Assembly: GCA_963169475.1 (NCBI GenBank)
Contig: CAUJFT010000076.1
Span: 1 to 5,099 of the forward strand
Source of the DNA: Bacteroidota bacterium
GTDB taxonomy: Bacteria; Bacteroidota; Bacteroidia; J057
Direction: 5' to 3'
Length of the DNA: 5,099 nucleotides
How positions within the stretch are numbered: the first letter of the stretch is position 1; each line of letters opens with the position of its first letter. The notes beneath the pieces were generated by a model. It saw nothing but the letters and a program-made list of their open reading frames with translations. It did not search any database and had not been told where the DNA came from. The position numbers and the translations under genes were made by a program. Positions 1 to 5,099 of this stretch are shown in pieces.

Positions 1-232
1 CCGATTAGGGGACAAAGCGAAAACAGAAGAATACTTCTCTACTGCTAAAACGTGGTGTAAGGAAACCCTTGATTATTATAGAGAAACGAAGCAATACTAC
101 GGCAAGGAAGATAATTGCCTTGCTGCCGTCAGCGTATTGATAAATCACTATAATCAGACGCGCCAGCAGGACAAGTTGAAGGAAATGGAAAAGGACTTTG
201 CTCCTTATATGGATAAAATGTACAGACGTTAA
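1..232 (+). CDS. 3' end of an unidentified gene with an alpha-helical C-terminus, possibly DUF2723 family
   Basis: The frame starting at base 2 is open from the window edge to a TAA at 230-232, giving 76 C-terminal residues that begin RLGDKAKTEEYF and end APYMDKMYRR. The segment is highly charged and lacks proline except near the end. It reads as three or so amphipathic helices, compatible with a TPR-like or helical tail. The pattern LGDK..., then LDYY, then a helix AAVSVLINHYNQ followed by KLKEMEKDF, reminds me of the soluble C-terminus of Bacteroidota DUF2723 proteins, which are large multi-membrane-span glycosyltransferase-like proteins. That is recall of a pattern, not an alignment, and a generic TPR protein is an equal alternative. 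The N-terminus and any membrane segments lie outside the window. A strong hairpin begins 17 bases after the stop, consistent with a true gene end. Confidence 0.7.
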   Translation, partial: RLGDKAKTEEYFSTAKTWCKETLDYYRETKQYYGKEDNCLAAVSVLINHYNQTRQQDKLKEMEKDFAPYMDKMYRR

Positions 233-248
233 AAAAACGATAAAACGC

Positions 249-292
249 TATATCAATAGCCGCCCGCCTTTAAACGGGCGGCTATTGATATA
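249..292 (+). terminator. 18-bp perfect hairpin, probable transcription terminator of the upstream gene
   Basis: The left arm 249-266 (TATATCAATAGCCGCCCG) is exactly complementary to the right arm 275-292, with an 8-base loop CCTTTAAA. The loop-proximal part of the stem is GC-rich (GCCGCCCG) inside an otherwise AT-rich gap, and the structure lies 17 bases after a stop codon, as terminators do. It has an A-rich lead (AAAAAAACGATAAAA) but is followed by TATAAAACC, not by a T-tract. It is therefore not a textbook intrinsic terminator on the + strand. Read on the minus strand, T-rich sequence follows the stem, but no minus-strand gene is seen ending here. The alternative is an mRNA-stabilising or attenuating stem in the leader of the next gene, whose start codon is 21 bases downstream. 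Confidence 0.65.
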
Positions 293-313
293 TAAAACCT
301 TCCTCAACAATTT

Positions 314-1147
314 ATGAAAATATTAAGAAAATTATATTATTGGCTTCCACCTGCTCTAAGAATGTTTGCGCGAAGGGTCGTTTTTATGCCGATTGATGGT
401 TGGGAGCTACTGACCCAAAAAAAACACAAACTTCAACCGCCAAGGGGTATGATTTATACGGGTTCTGGAGATTTTATGGAGCAAGGGAAGCGGTTTTTGG
501 AATATTTTGTGCAATACGGTAATCTTTGCCCTAACGAAAACGTATTAGATGTAGGCAGTGGCATTGGGAGAATGGCAGTACCGCTTACGTCTTTTCTCTT
601 ACCAGAAACCCGTTATGAAGGATTTGATGTAGTAGAAACGGGGGTAAATTGGTGTAAAAAAAATATCTCTACCTCTTACCCAAACTTTCACTTTCAATAT
701 ATACCCTTAGAAAATGACCTATATACGTCTGGAGGAATCAAAGCAAATACATTTCATTTTCCATACGAAGATGCTACTTTTGACTTTGTATTTCTTACCT
801 CTGTATTTACGCACATGATGCCCGATGAGGTAGTGCATTACCTCAAAGAAATTTCACGGGTACTGAAGCCCGGAGGGCGGTGTTTTGCCACCTTTTTTAT
901 CCTTACTCCTGAATCCGAAGCCGCTATGAACGAAACTAAAACATTCTGGTTTCCGTATTCCAAGGGAGTATATAGCCTTATGGAAGAAAAAGTAACCGCT
1001 GCAAACGTGGCTTATCAGTGGGAGTATTTGGAGAAAGAATGTTTTCCCACCGCCGGGCTTAAAGTAAAAGACATTCTTGGGGGTAAATGGTCTGGGATAC
1101 CAAAGTATCTTGATTTCCAAGACATTGTAGTATTGATAAAACCATGA
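314..1147 (+). CDS. class I SAM-dependent methyltransferase (Methyltransf_11/25 type)
   Basis: This 277-residue protein should transfer a methyl group from S-adenosylmethionine to an unknown substrate. The Rossmann core shows motif I NVLDVGSGIGR (residues 76-86), the SAM-binding glycine loop. It also has the strand-2 acidic segment YEGFDVVETG (101-110, with Asp105 a likely ribose contact), the strand-4 region FDFVFLTSVFTHM (156-168), and the post-core helix plus turn LKEISRVLKPGGR (177-189) typical of the Methyltransf_11/25 families. The first 45 or so residues are basic and hydrophobic (LRKLYYWLPPALRMFARR) and could sit against a membrane, though no clear transmembrane helix is present. The segment GSGDFMEQGKRFLEYF (51-66) ahead of motif I is a feature I associate with stand-alone methyltransferases near surface-polysaccharide genes, but no such genes are visible here. 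There is no Shine-Dalgarno sequence before the ATG and no TAnnTTTG promoter in the short upstream gap. The stop codon lies one base from the stop of the opposing gene. Confidence 0.92.
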   Translation: MKILRKLYYWLPPALRMFARRVVFMPIDGWELLTQKKHKLQPPRGMIYTGSGDFMEQGKRFLEYFVQYGNLCPNENVLDVGSGIGRMAVPLTSFLLPETRYEGFDVVETGVNWCKKNISTSYPNFHFQYIPLENDLYTSGGIKANTFHFPYEDATFDFVFLTSVFTHMMPDEVVHYLKEISRVLKPGGRCFATFFILTPESEAAMNETKTFWFPYSKGVYSLMEEKVTAANVAYQWEYLEKECFPTAGLKVKDILGGKWSGIPKYLDFQDIVVLIKP

Positions 1148-1148
1148 T

Positions 1149-2747
1149 TTATTTCTCTATTAATTCACTCCAAAAGGCTTGTTCTATAGACTTTGTATTT
1201 CCTGTGGCAAAGTTAAAATAATTACCTCTGCCTCTTTTGGCAAGCTCAATCAACTCCTTTTCTTGTCCTTTCGTTTTTTTCTGTGAACAGAAAATGCTAA
1301 ATGTAATCCCATAGCCCGCTATTTGGGAAACGGTAGGATACCTTCCCGGTACATCAAAATTAGCATCTGAAACCAAAACTATCCGGTTATTTCCTCCGGG
1401 AATCTTGTTGTTATTAGAAACAGCTATGGCCTTACTAAGAGCTGCTTTAATGTTTGTTCCGCCCTTGTAATAAAACGCATCAAATATTTCGGCGATTCTT
1501 GTCTTGGTTGTTTTGTCTACCGACCAATTTTCTGCGACTATTTCTGCTTTATTGGAAAACGTAATGATTGAAATACGGTCTTTTGAAGGTAGATACTTCA
1601 AAATATTATTAAAGGCAATACCCATGCGCGAGATGCTTGTCTGCATAGAACCGGAAATATCTAATACCAACACCAAATGTACGTCACTTGTCCGGTGAAT
1701 ATATGCTATTGTATCTTGAAAAGAATTTAAGTTAGTTAGCTCTATGGGTAATGTCGAGCTACCCTCTGTAACTTCTTGTTCCACCTTAGGAGGAGGAACA
1801 GGAATTTTATAAAGCCCTTCTTTGGCCCCTACCCATATTCCTCCTTTCATATCCTGAATCGTTACATAAGCTTCACTTACATTTAAGTCAGAATTAAGGT
1901 CATTAAAATAGTGCCAATACCCAAACACATCTGCCCAAGCATAAACCCCTCCGAGGGTAGCACCCCAAAAACGCCCGTTATCGTCTCCGAATACATCATT
2001 AAATCGGTATCTGCGGCTACTATCTGCCCCAATTTGCCGGGTTTCATAAAATACAAGGTCTTTTTTTCCTTGGTTGTGTGAAAGCATCATTTCCTCTACC
2101 ACATTTACCGAAATCCCCCAAATCTGTTTTTTCCCATACTTCGGGACAGAAATACAAGACGTACCAAACAATTGATATAAGCCTTCATTTGTGGCAGCTT
2201 TAACCACTCCATTTTGTTTGACTACATCAACTACCTCAAGGTTGCTTAACTCCGGGATAGCACTATTTTTCCATTCTCCGGCAACTTCCTTGTGGAGCAC
2301 AAGCCCCTCGTTAGCACCCACCCAAATATTGCTTTTATTTTCTATTAAAAGCGTATTAATCTTAACATGAGGTCTTTTAAAAGCCGTCAGCGTATAGGTT
2401 TTTTTTGACTTTGTTGTACGGTCATATTCAATTAGTTTGCGGTTTGCCGTAGCAATCCAAAACGTCCCCTTGTTAGGGTCAATCGCAATGGCATGAATGG
2501 AGTCCCCTATTTTATGATAATCCCATACCTTTTTGGTATCATCCCAACCACAAAGATAACCCTCTCTACCTGTCCAAATAATATTATCCTGAGATACTGC
2601 TATGCAAGGAACACGTGTGGTAAGCGTATCTTCCATGGGAACGCGAACAAATTGTATTGCTTTCCACCAAGGTAGCTTAGGTTGAGAAAAAGCCAGAACC
2701 GAAAGCCCCATTACCATGAAAAACAGGCAAAATCGTATTGATTTCAT
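1149..2747 (-). CDS. predicted exported beta-propeller protein with C-terminal VWA domain
   Basis: From the ATG at 2747 this encodes 532 residues. Residues 1-21 form a good Sec signal peptide: MKSIRF, a hydrophobic core up to LSVLAFS, then probable cleavage before QPKLPWW. Residues about 45-315 hold blade-like repeats resembling the two-component-regulator propeller (Reg_prop): IIWTGREG (56-63), FWIATANRKL (96-105), IWVGANEGL (141-149), KAATNEGLYQL (183-193), FWGATLGGVYAW (260-271) and IWVGAKEGLYKI (304-315). One further degenerate blade probably lies near 208-235, giving about seven. A proline-rich linker (316-322) leads to a VWA domain (about 355-530) with the metal site intact: DISGSM (Asp363, Ser365, Ser367), Thr431 in GGTN, and Asp461 in LVSDAN. 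VWA domains bind protein ligands through a divalent cation, so a periplasmic or surface adhesion or assembly role is inferred; the partner is unknown. No lipobox cysteine or C-terminal sorting domain is seen. The frame stays open upstream to a TTG at 2834, but that extension would bury the signal peptide, so Met at 2747 is preferred. The gene appears monocistronic. Confidence 0.9.
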   Translation of the reverse strand: MKSIRFCLFFMVMGLSVLAFSQPKLPWWKAIQFVRVPMEDTLTTRVPCIAVSQDNIIWTGREGYLCGWDDTKKVWDYHKIGDSIHAIAIDPNKGTFWIATANRKLIEYDRTTKSKKTYTLTAFKRPHVKINTLLIENKSNIWVGANEGLVLHKEVAGEWKNSAIPELSNLEVVDVVKQNGVVKAATNEGLYQLFGTSCISVPKYGKKQIWGISVNVVEEMMLSHNQGKKDLVFYETRQIGADSSRRYRFNDVFGDDNGRFWGATLGGVYAWADVFGYWHYFNDLNSDLNVSEAYVTIQDMKGGIWVGAKEGLYKIPVPPPKVEQEVTEGSSTLPIELTNLNSFQDTIAYIHRTSDVHLVLVLDISGSMQTSISRMGIAFNNILKYLPSKDRISIITFSNKAEIVAENWSVDKTTKTRIAEIFDAFYYKGGTNIKAALSKAIAVSNNNKIPGGNNRIVLVSDANFDVPGRYPTVSQIAGYGITFSIFCSQKKTKGQEKELIELAKRGRGNYFNFATGNTKSIEQAFWSELIEK

Positions 2748-2820
2748 GTAATTATTATTTCTTATTCGGTTCAAAAACTGAAAAATATATTTCTTCTGCA
2801 TGTACTTTTCTACGTACCTG

Positions 2821-2828
2821 CAAATACA
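2821..2828 (-). promoter_or_regulatory. candidate -7 element for the propeller-VWA gene
   Basis: On the minus strand this reads TGTATTTG, one mismatch from the Bacteroidota -7 consensus TAnnTTTG, and continues as TGTATTTGCA. It lies about 73 bases before the preferred start codon at 2747. A TTG (minus strand, 2852-2854) lies 23 bases further upstream, at the outer limit of the spacing known for -33 elements in Flavobacteria. Another TATTTGCA lies just upstream (2829-2836), so TGCAAATA occurs twice on the + strand in 18 bases. A transcript from here would exclude most of the TTG-initiated extension, which supports the shorter protein. Confidence 0.35.
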
Positions 2829-2980
2829 ATGCAAATAAGTTAAATTTATAGCAATAACCCAAAATTTAATGAATATTATTAGCGTAAACGTACTAAAAGT
2901 TATTAAGAAGCCAACTCGTCTCCATCATATTGAGCCAAAGTAACCCATCACACACAGCGTCCTTCCATTTTTGTATCGGA

Positions 2981-2988
2981 CAAAAATA
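2981..2988 (-). promoter_or_regulatory. perfect TAnnTTTG -7-like match on the minus strand
   Basis: The minus strand reads TATTTTTG, an exact match to the TAnnTTTG consensus. No TTG or TTTG -33 element was found at a suitable distance. Transcription from it would cover the less AT-rich block at about 2900-2975 and could reach the propeller-VWA gene as a leader of about 230 bases, or make a separate small RNA. A match with only six fixed positions in AT-rich DNA may be chance. Confidence 0.2.
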
Positions 2989-3096
2989 TAATTAACTGTC
3001 TTTTTTATTGCTCTTTGATTCCTAATAAGTACTGGTTTGAAATTAGTTTATGATATTATTTTTAGTTAAAAAACTGATAAGCAATTATTTATGAAG

Positions 3097-3127
3097 ACTA
3101 AGAACTTATCATTAAAAACTAAGAACT
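3097..3127. repeat. two direct copies of ACTAAGAACT, 21-bp period
   Basis: ACTAAGAACT occurs at 3097-3106 and again at 3118-3127. The 21-bp start-to-start distance is two helical turns, so both copies face the same side of the DNA. This is the layout expected of a double protein-binding site, but the pair lies more than 200 bases before the adk promoter and no regulator is identified. Chance duplication in low-complexity DNA is possible. Confidence 0.4.
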
Positions 3128-3130
3128 ACT

Positions 3131-3242
3131 TAGGATTACGATTCTGTCTTTATTTCCCCTCTTTGTTTCCGTGAAAAATCTTTTTTTGTTTCTATCTATG
3201 TATTTTGTACAATAGGATTACAGTAAAGCCCATGATTCTGTT
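3131..3242. repeat. two-part imperfect repeat TAGGATTAC...GATTCTGT
   Basis: TAGGATTAC directly followed by GATTCTGT (3131-3147) recurs as TAGGATTAC (3213-3221), a 12-base insert, then GATTCTGT (3234-3241). The shared order of two 8-9 base blocks is unlikely to be pure chance. It suggests a duplicated and partly eroded intergenic element. The words also resemble the AGGATTAC/GATTCTG-type short repeats I recall between genes in some Bacteroidota genomes, which I cannot confirm here. Confidence 0.35.
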
Positions 3243-3328
3243 AAGATAATATAAGGTTTAAGGAATAAATTAGTTTTTGTTTGGGATATGTTTCCATAGA
3301 GACAAGTCATCTTCCCGCAAAAAAACAC

Positions 3329-3336
3329 TATATTTG
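3329..3336 (+). promoter_or_regulatory. -7 promoter element of the adk-obgE operon
   Basis: TATATTTG is a perfect match to the Bacteroidota primary sigma -7 consensus TAnnTTTG and continues into GCAGCC, a common extension in this phylum. It lies 40 bases before the adk ATG, giving an expected 5' leader of about 30-35 bases. No clear TTG -33 element is found at the usual 17-23 base spacing, so the promoter may rely on the strong -7 element or on an activator. It is the only perfect + strand match noticed in the intergenic region. Confidence 0.65.
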
Positions 3337-3376
3337 CAGCCGAAAAATTCAATTATTACAATAGCCATTTAAAAAT

Positions 3377-3949
3377 ATGATTAACCTTGTACTTTTTGGT
3401 CCTCCGGGTGCAGGTAAAGGTACCCAATCAGAGTTTATTATCAGAGACTATAGGCTCATTCATCTTTCCACCGGCAATATTCTAAGGGCAGAAGTAGAAG
3501 CCGGTACGGAACTCGGAAAATACGCAAAGCAAATCATGGACGAAGGAAAACTTGTCCCTGATGAGGTGGTAATAAAGATGATTAGTAATAAGATTGATGC
3601 TACTCCGGAAGCACAAGGATTTATTTTTGACGGATTTCCAAGAACTATCCCCCAAGCGGAGGCATTAGACACATTACTCCTTAATAAAGGTACGGCAATT
3701 GCTTGTATGATTAGCCTAAATGTACCCGAAGATGAGTTGGTTAGCAGAGTTGTAAAGAGAGGAGAAGTTTCTAACAGACCCGATGACAACGCAGAAACGG
3801 TTAGAAAAAGATTGGAAGAGTATCAACAAAGAACACTGCCAGTAGCTTCTTTTTATCAATCACAAGAGAAGCTCTTTGAGATTGATGGGGTAGGAAGCCT
3901 TGAAGATATTTATGGCAGAATTACTGCAATATTAAATCATTATATATAA
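3377..3949 (+). CDS. adk: adenylate kinase (short-LID form)
   Basis: This cytoplasmic nucleoside monophosphate kinase catalyses ATP + AMP to 2 ADP, setting the adenylate energy charge and feeding nucleotide synthesis. The 190 residues begin with the P-loop GPPGAGKGTQ (8-17). The AMP-binding segment HLSTGNILR (29-37) follows, then DGFPRT (85-90) with the AMP/Mg-contacting Asp and Arg. The LID region RVVKRGEVSNRPDD (124-137) and the helix ETVRKRLEEY (140-149) carry the usual phosphate-binding arginines. The LID is the short type with no zinc cysteines, and the total length is normal for Bacteroidota enzymes. One oddity is that STGN carries Asn34 where nearly all family members have Asp (STGD). 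The start is the ATG at 3377, which puts the P-loop at the usual distance from the N-terminus; the leader is A-rich with no Shine-Dalgarno sequence. obgE follows after 26 bases, so this is the first gene of a probable operon. Confidence 0.97.
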   Translation: MINLVLFGPPGAGKGTQSEFIIRDYRLIHLSTGNILRAEVEAGTELGKYAKQIMDEGKLVPDEVVIKMISNKIDATPEAQGFIFDGFPRTIPQAEALDTLLLNKGTAIACMISLNVPEDELVSRVVKRGEVSNRPDDNAETVRKRLEEYQQRTLPVASFYQSQEKLFEIDGVGSLEDIYGRITAILNHYI

Positions 3950-3975
3950 TTTTTTTGTTTTTGTAATCATAAAAA

Positions 3976-4974
3976 ATGGCTATTTCTCCTTTTGTTGATT
4001 ATGTGAAGATATATTTCCGAAGCGGGAACGGCGGAAATGGAAAGGTCTCTTGGAGGCGAGAAAAGTATGTTCCTAAAGGGGGTCCGGACGGGGGAGACGG
4101 AGGAGATGGAGGAAGCATCTATCTGAAAGGAAATACCCAATATTGGACGCTTTTAGACCTAAAGTATAGAAAATTTATCAATGCTGAAAATGGGGCTTCG
4201 GGACAAGGCGCGAACAAAAAGGGGAAAACAGGGGAAAATATTGTATTAGATGTACCGCTCGGAACAGTAGCAATAGATGATGAAACCGGAGATATTATTG
4301 GAGAAGTAACGGAGCATGGACAAATGCTAATGCTTTGCAAGGGCGGGCGTGGCGGGAAAGGAAATTCCTTTTTCAAAAGTGCTACACATCAGGCTCCTGA
4401 ATATGCACAAACCGGAGAGCAGGGAATAGAAAGAGCAGTAGTGTTGGAATTGAAAGTACTTGCAGATGTGGGGCTTGTAGGTTTCCCCAATGCCGGAAAA
4501 TCTACCCTACTCTCTGTCATAAGTGAAGCAAAACCTAAAATTGCTGACTATCCGTTTACTACCCTTGTCCCCAATCTTGGGATTGTAAGGTATAAAGACT
4601 TTAAATCTTTTGTCATGGCAGATATACCCGGCATTATCGAAGGGGCGCATGAAGGCAGAGGATTAGGGATTCAGTTTCTTCGACATATCGAAAGAAATAG
4701 TGTACTACTTTTTATGATTGCTGCAGATAGTGAGAACCCCAAAAAGGAATATCAAATCCTGCTCCATGAACTCTCACAATTTAACCCGGAATTAATGGAC
4801 AAGCCTAAAATTTTGGCGATTACAAAGTGCGATTTAATCCCGCAGGAAGATCAGAAGAAAATCCTGAAATCATTACAAAAAATAGAAATAGAAAAGGTCT
4901 TTATTTCTGCCATTACCCAAATTGGAATAGATAACCTTAAAGAGGTACTTTGGGCTAAAATCAATTCCGATTAG
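3976..4974 (+). CDS. obgE: Obg family GTPase (ObgE/CgtA)
   Basis: This essential P-loop GTPase binds the large ribosomal subunit during late assembly and is linked to growth and stringent-response control. The 332 residues comprise the glycine-rich Obg fold (about 5-160, with GNGGNGKVSWRREKYVPKGGPDGGDGG-like loops starting at 17) and the G domain. The G domain motifs are G1 GFPNAGKST (169-177), G2 in DYPFTT (191-196), G3 DIPG (216-219), G4 TKCD (283-286) and G5 SAIT (311-314). The TKCD form of G4 in place of NKxD keeps the guanine-reading Lys and Asp and is tolerated in this family. The protein ends soon after G5, so it has neither the OCT domain of Firmicutes Obg nor the acidic tail of E. 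coli ObgE; this is usual for the short form. Spacing of 26 bases from adk and 21 bases to the next gene indicates co-transcription. No Shine-Dalgarno sequence precedes the ATG. Confidence 0.97.
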   Translation: MAISPFVDYVKIYFRSGNGGNGKVSWRREKYVPKGGPDGGDGGDGGSIYLKGNTQYWTLLDLKYRKFINAENGASGQGANKKGKTGENIVLDVPLGTVAIDDETGDIIGEVTEHGQMLMLCKGGRGGKGNSFFKSATHQAPEYAQTGEQGIERAVVLELKVLADVGLVGFPNAGKSTLLSVISEAKPKIADYPFTTLVPNLGIVRYKDFKSFVMADIPGIIEGAHEGRGLGIQFLRHIERNSVLLFMIAADSENPKKEYQILLHELSQFNPELMDKPKILAITKCDLIPQEDQKKILKSLQKIEIEKVFISAITQIGIDNLKEVLWAKINSD

Positions 4975-4984
4975 TTTTTTTCTC

Positions 4985-4990
4985 AAGGAA
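4985..4990 (+). promoter_or_regulatory. Shine-Dalgarno-like AAGGAA before the transporter start
   Basis: AAGGAA ends five bases before the ATG at 4996. It is the only clear purine-rich ribosome-binding match before a gene start in this window, and it supports ATG 4996 as the true start of the partial transporter gene. Confidence 0.5.
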
Positions 4991-4995
4991 CAGAA

Positions 4996-5099
4996 ATGCC
5001 CATACGAGACGAAAGGATTTTTGCCCACATTGCGCTATTTATCGTAGCCTTTATTTATGGGATTAATTACTTTATCAGTAAAGTAATATTTCAATACAT
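4996..5099 (+). CDS. 5' end of a probable EamA/DMT-superfamily transporter (partial)
   Basis: The frame from ATG 4996 is open to the window edge, giving 34 residues that begin MPIRDERIFAHIALF. After a short charged N-terminus comes a hydrophobic stretch from about residue 9 (HIALFIVAFIYGINYF) to about residue 27, reading as a first transmembrane helix. The order A-H-hydrophobic-A-x-I-Y-G-x-N-Y-x-I-x-K matches the first helix of EamA (RhaT-like) drug/metabolite transporters of the inner membrane as I know them; full members have about 300 residues and ten helices. Substrate cannot be predicted. The start is 21 bases after the obgE stop with a Shine-Dalgarno-like AAGGAA between them, so it is likely the third gene of the adk-obgE operon. 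With so little sequence, another membrane protein family is possible. Confidence 0.7.
   Translation, partial: MPIRDERIFAHIALFIVAFIYGINYFISKVIFQY

Larger units (their letters stand above)
2748..3376. other. 629-bp intergenic region with no convincing gene
   Basis: This is the only long stretch without a supported gene. It separates divergently transcribed genes: the propeller-VWA gene to the left on the minus strand and adk to the right on the + strand. It is very AT-rich and full of stops in all frames. It holds candidate minus-strand promoter elements at 2821-2828 and 2981-2988, two families of short direct repeats between 3097 and 3242, a pyrimidine-rich run (about 3141-3210), and the adk -7 element at 3329-3336. 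The part from about 2900 to 2985 is less AT-rich than its surroundings and could be a decayed coding fragment or a small RNA, but I recognise no family. No tRNA-like or rRNA-like sequence was seen. Confidence 0.7.

Noticed and set aside
854..1120. 88-residue open frame on the minus strand inside the methyltransferase
   Set aside because: It lies wholly antisense to a gene with clear family motifs, and its product shows no recognisable domain.
1504..1698. 64-residue + strand open frame within the VWA-coding region, and a similar one of 60 residues at 2493-2675
   Set aside because: Both are antisense to the propeller-VWA gene, short, and without a recognisable domain or start signal.
2841..2868. 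Inverted repeat TAAATTT / AAATTTA with a 14-base loop
   Set aside because: Seven A-T pairs in AT-rich DNA are expected by chance and would not form a stable stem.
2869..2943. 24-codon + strand open frame starting at ATG 2869
   Set aside because: It is short, lacks a promoter or ribosome-binding match, and its product resembles nothing known; frames this long are expected by chance.
3460..3789. 109-residue open frame on the minus strand inside adk
   Set aside because: It is antisense to a well-supported adenylate kinase, and its serine-rich, low-complexity product is typical of a shadow frame.
3939..3957. AT-only palindrome ATTATATATAAT followed by a T-run after the adk stop
   Set aside because: A stem of only A-T pairs with no loop is too weak for an intrinsic terminator, and obgE follows only 26 bases after adk, which suggests read-through.
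4026..4116. GGNGGNGAC-like tandem repetition at DNA level
   Set aside because: It encodes the conserved glycine-rich loops of the Obg fold, so the repetition is explained by protein sequence.
4119..4376. 85-residue open frame on the minus strand inside obgE
   Set aside because: The proline- and serine-rich product is the mirror of the glycine-rich Obg fold, not a separate gene.

Overview
This AT-rich window (G+C roughly 40% or lower by eye) most likely comes from a member of the Bacteroidota. Four things point there. There is a perfect TAnnTTTG-type -7 promoter element (TATATTTG) before adk. Most genes start without a clear Shine-Dalgarno sequence and have A-rich leaders instead. The adenylate kinase is the compact, short-LID form of about 190 residues. 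One gene encodes an exported propeller protein of a style common in that phylum. Genus or species cannot be assigned from this sequence.

Layout, left to right. Positions 1-232 hold the 3' end of a + strand gene whose alpha-helical C-terminus weakly resembles the tail of DUF2723-type glycosyltransferase proteins. An 18-bp perfect hairpin follows (249-292), probably the terminator of that gene. A complete class I SAM-dependent methyltransferase lies at 314-1147 (+). Tail-to-tail with it, one base between the stop codons, is a minus-strand gene (1149-2747) for a predicted exported protein with an N-terminal beta-propeller and a C-terminal von Willebrand factor A (VWA) domain with an intact metal-ion-dependent adhesion site. 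A 629-bp intergenic stretch (2748-3376) separates this gene from a + strand housekeeping cluster: adk (3377-3949), obgE (3976-4974) and the 5' end of a probable EamA/DMT-family membrane transporter (4996 to the window edge).

How the genes relate. adk, obgE and the transporter run in one direction with gaps of 26 and 21 bp and share one recognisable promoter, so they are probably co-transcribed. Adenylate kinase balances adenine nucleotides, and Obg is a GTPase of ribosome assembly and nucleotide-linked growth control. The methyltransferase and the VWA protein show no functional link to this cluster or to each other beyond their convergent arrangement.

No mobile element, CRISPR array, tRNA or rRNA was seen, and no convincing new multi-gene system. 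The points most worth a second look are the propeller-VWA fusion, the long intergenic region with short imperfect repeats and a minus-strand promoter-like site, the hairpin without a T-tract, and the Asp-to-Asn change in the AMP-binding motif of adenylate kinase.
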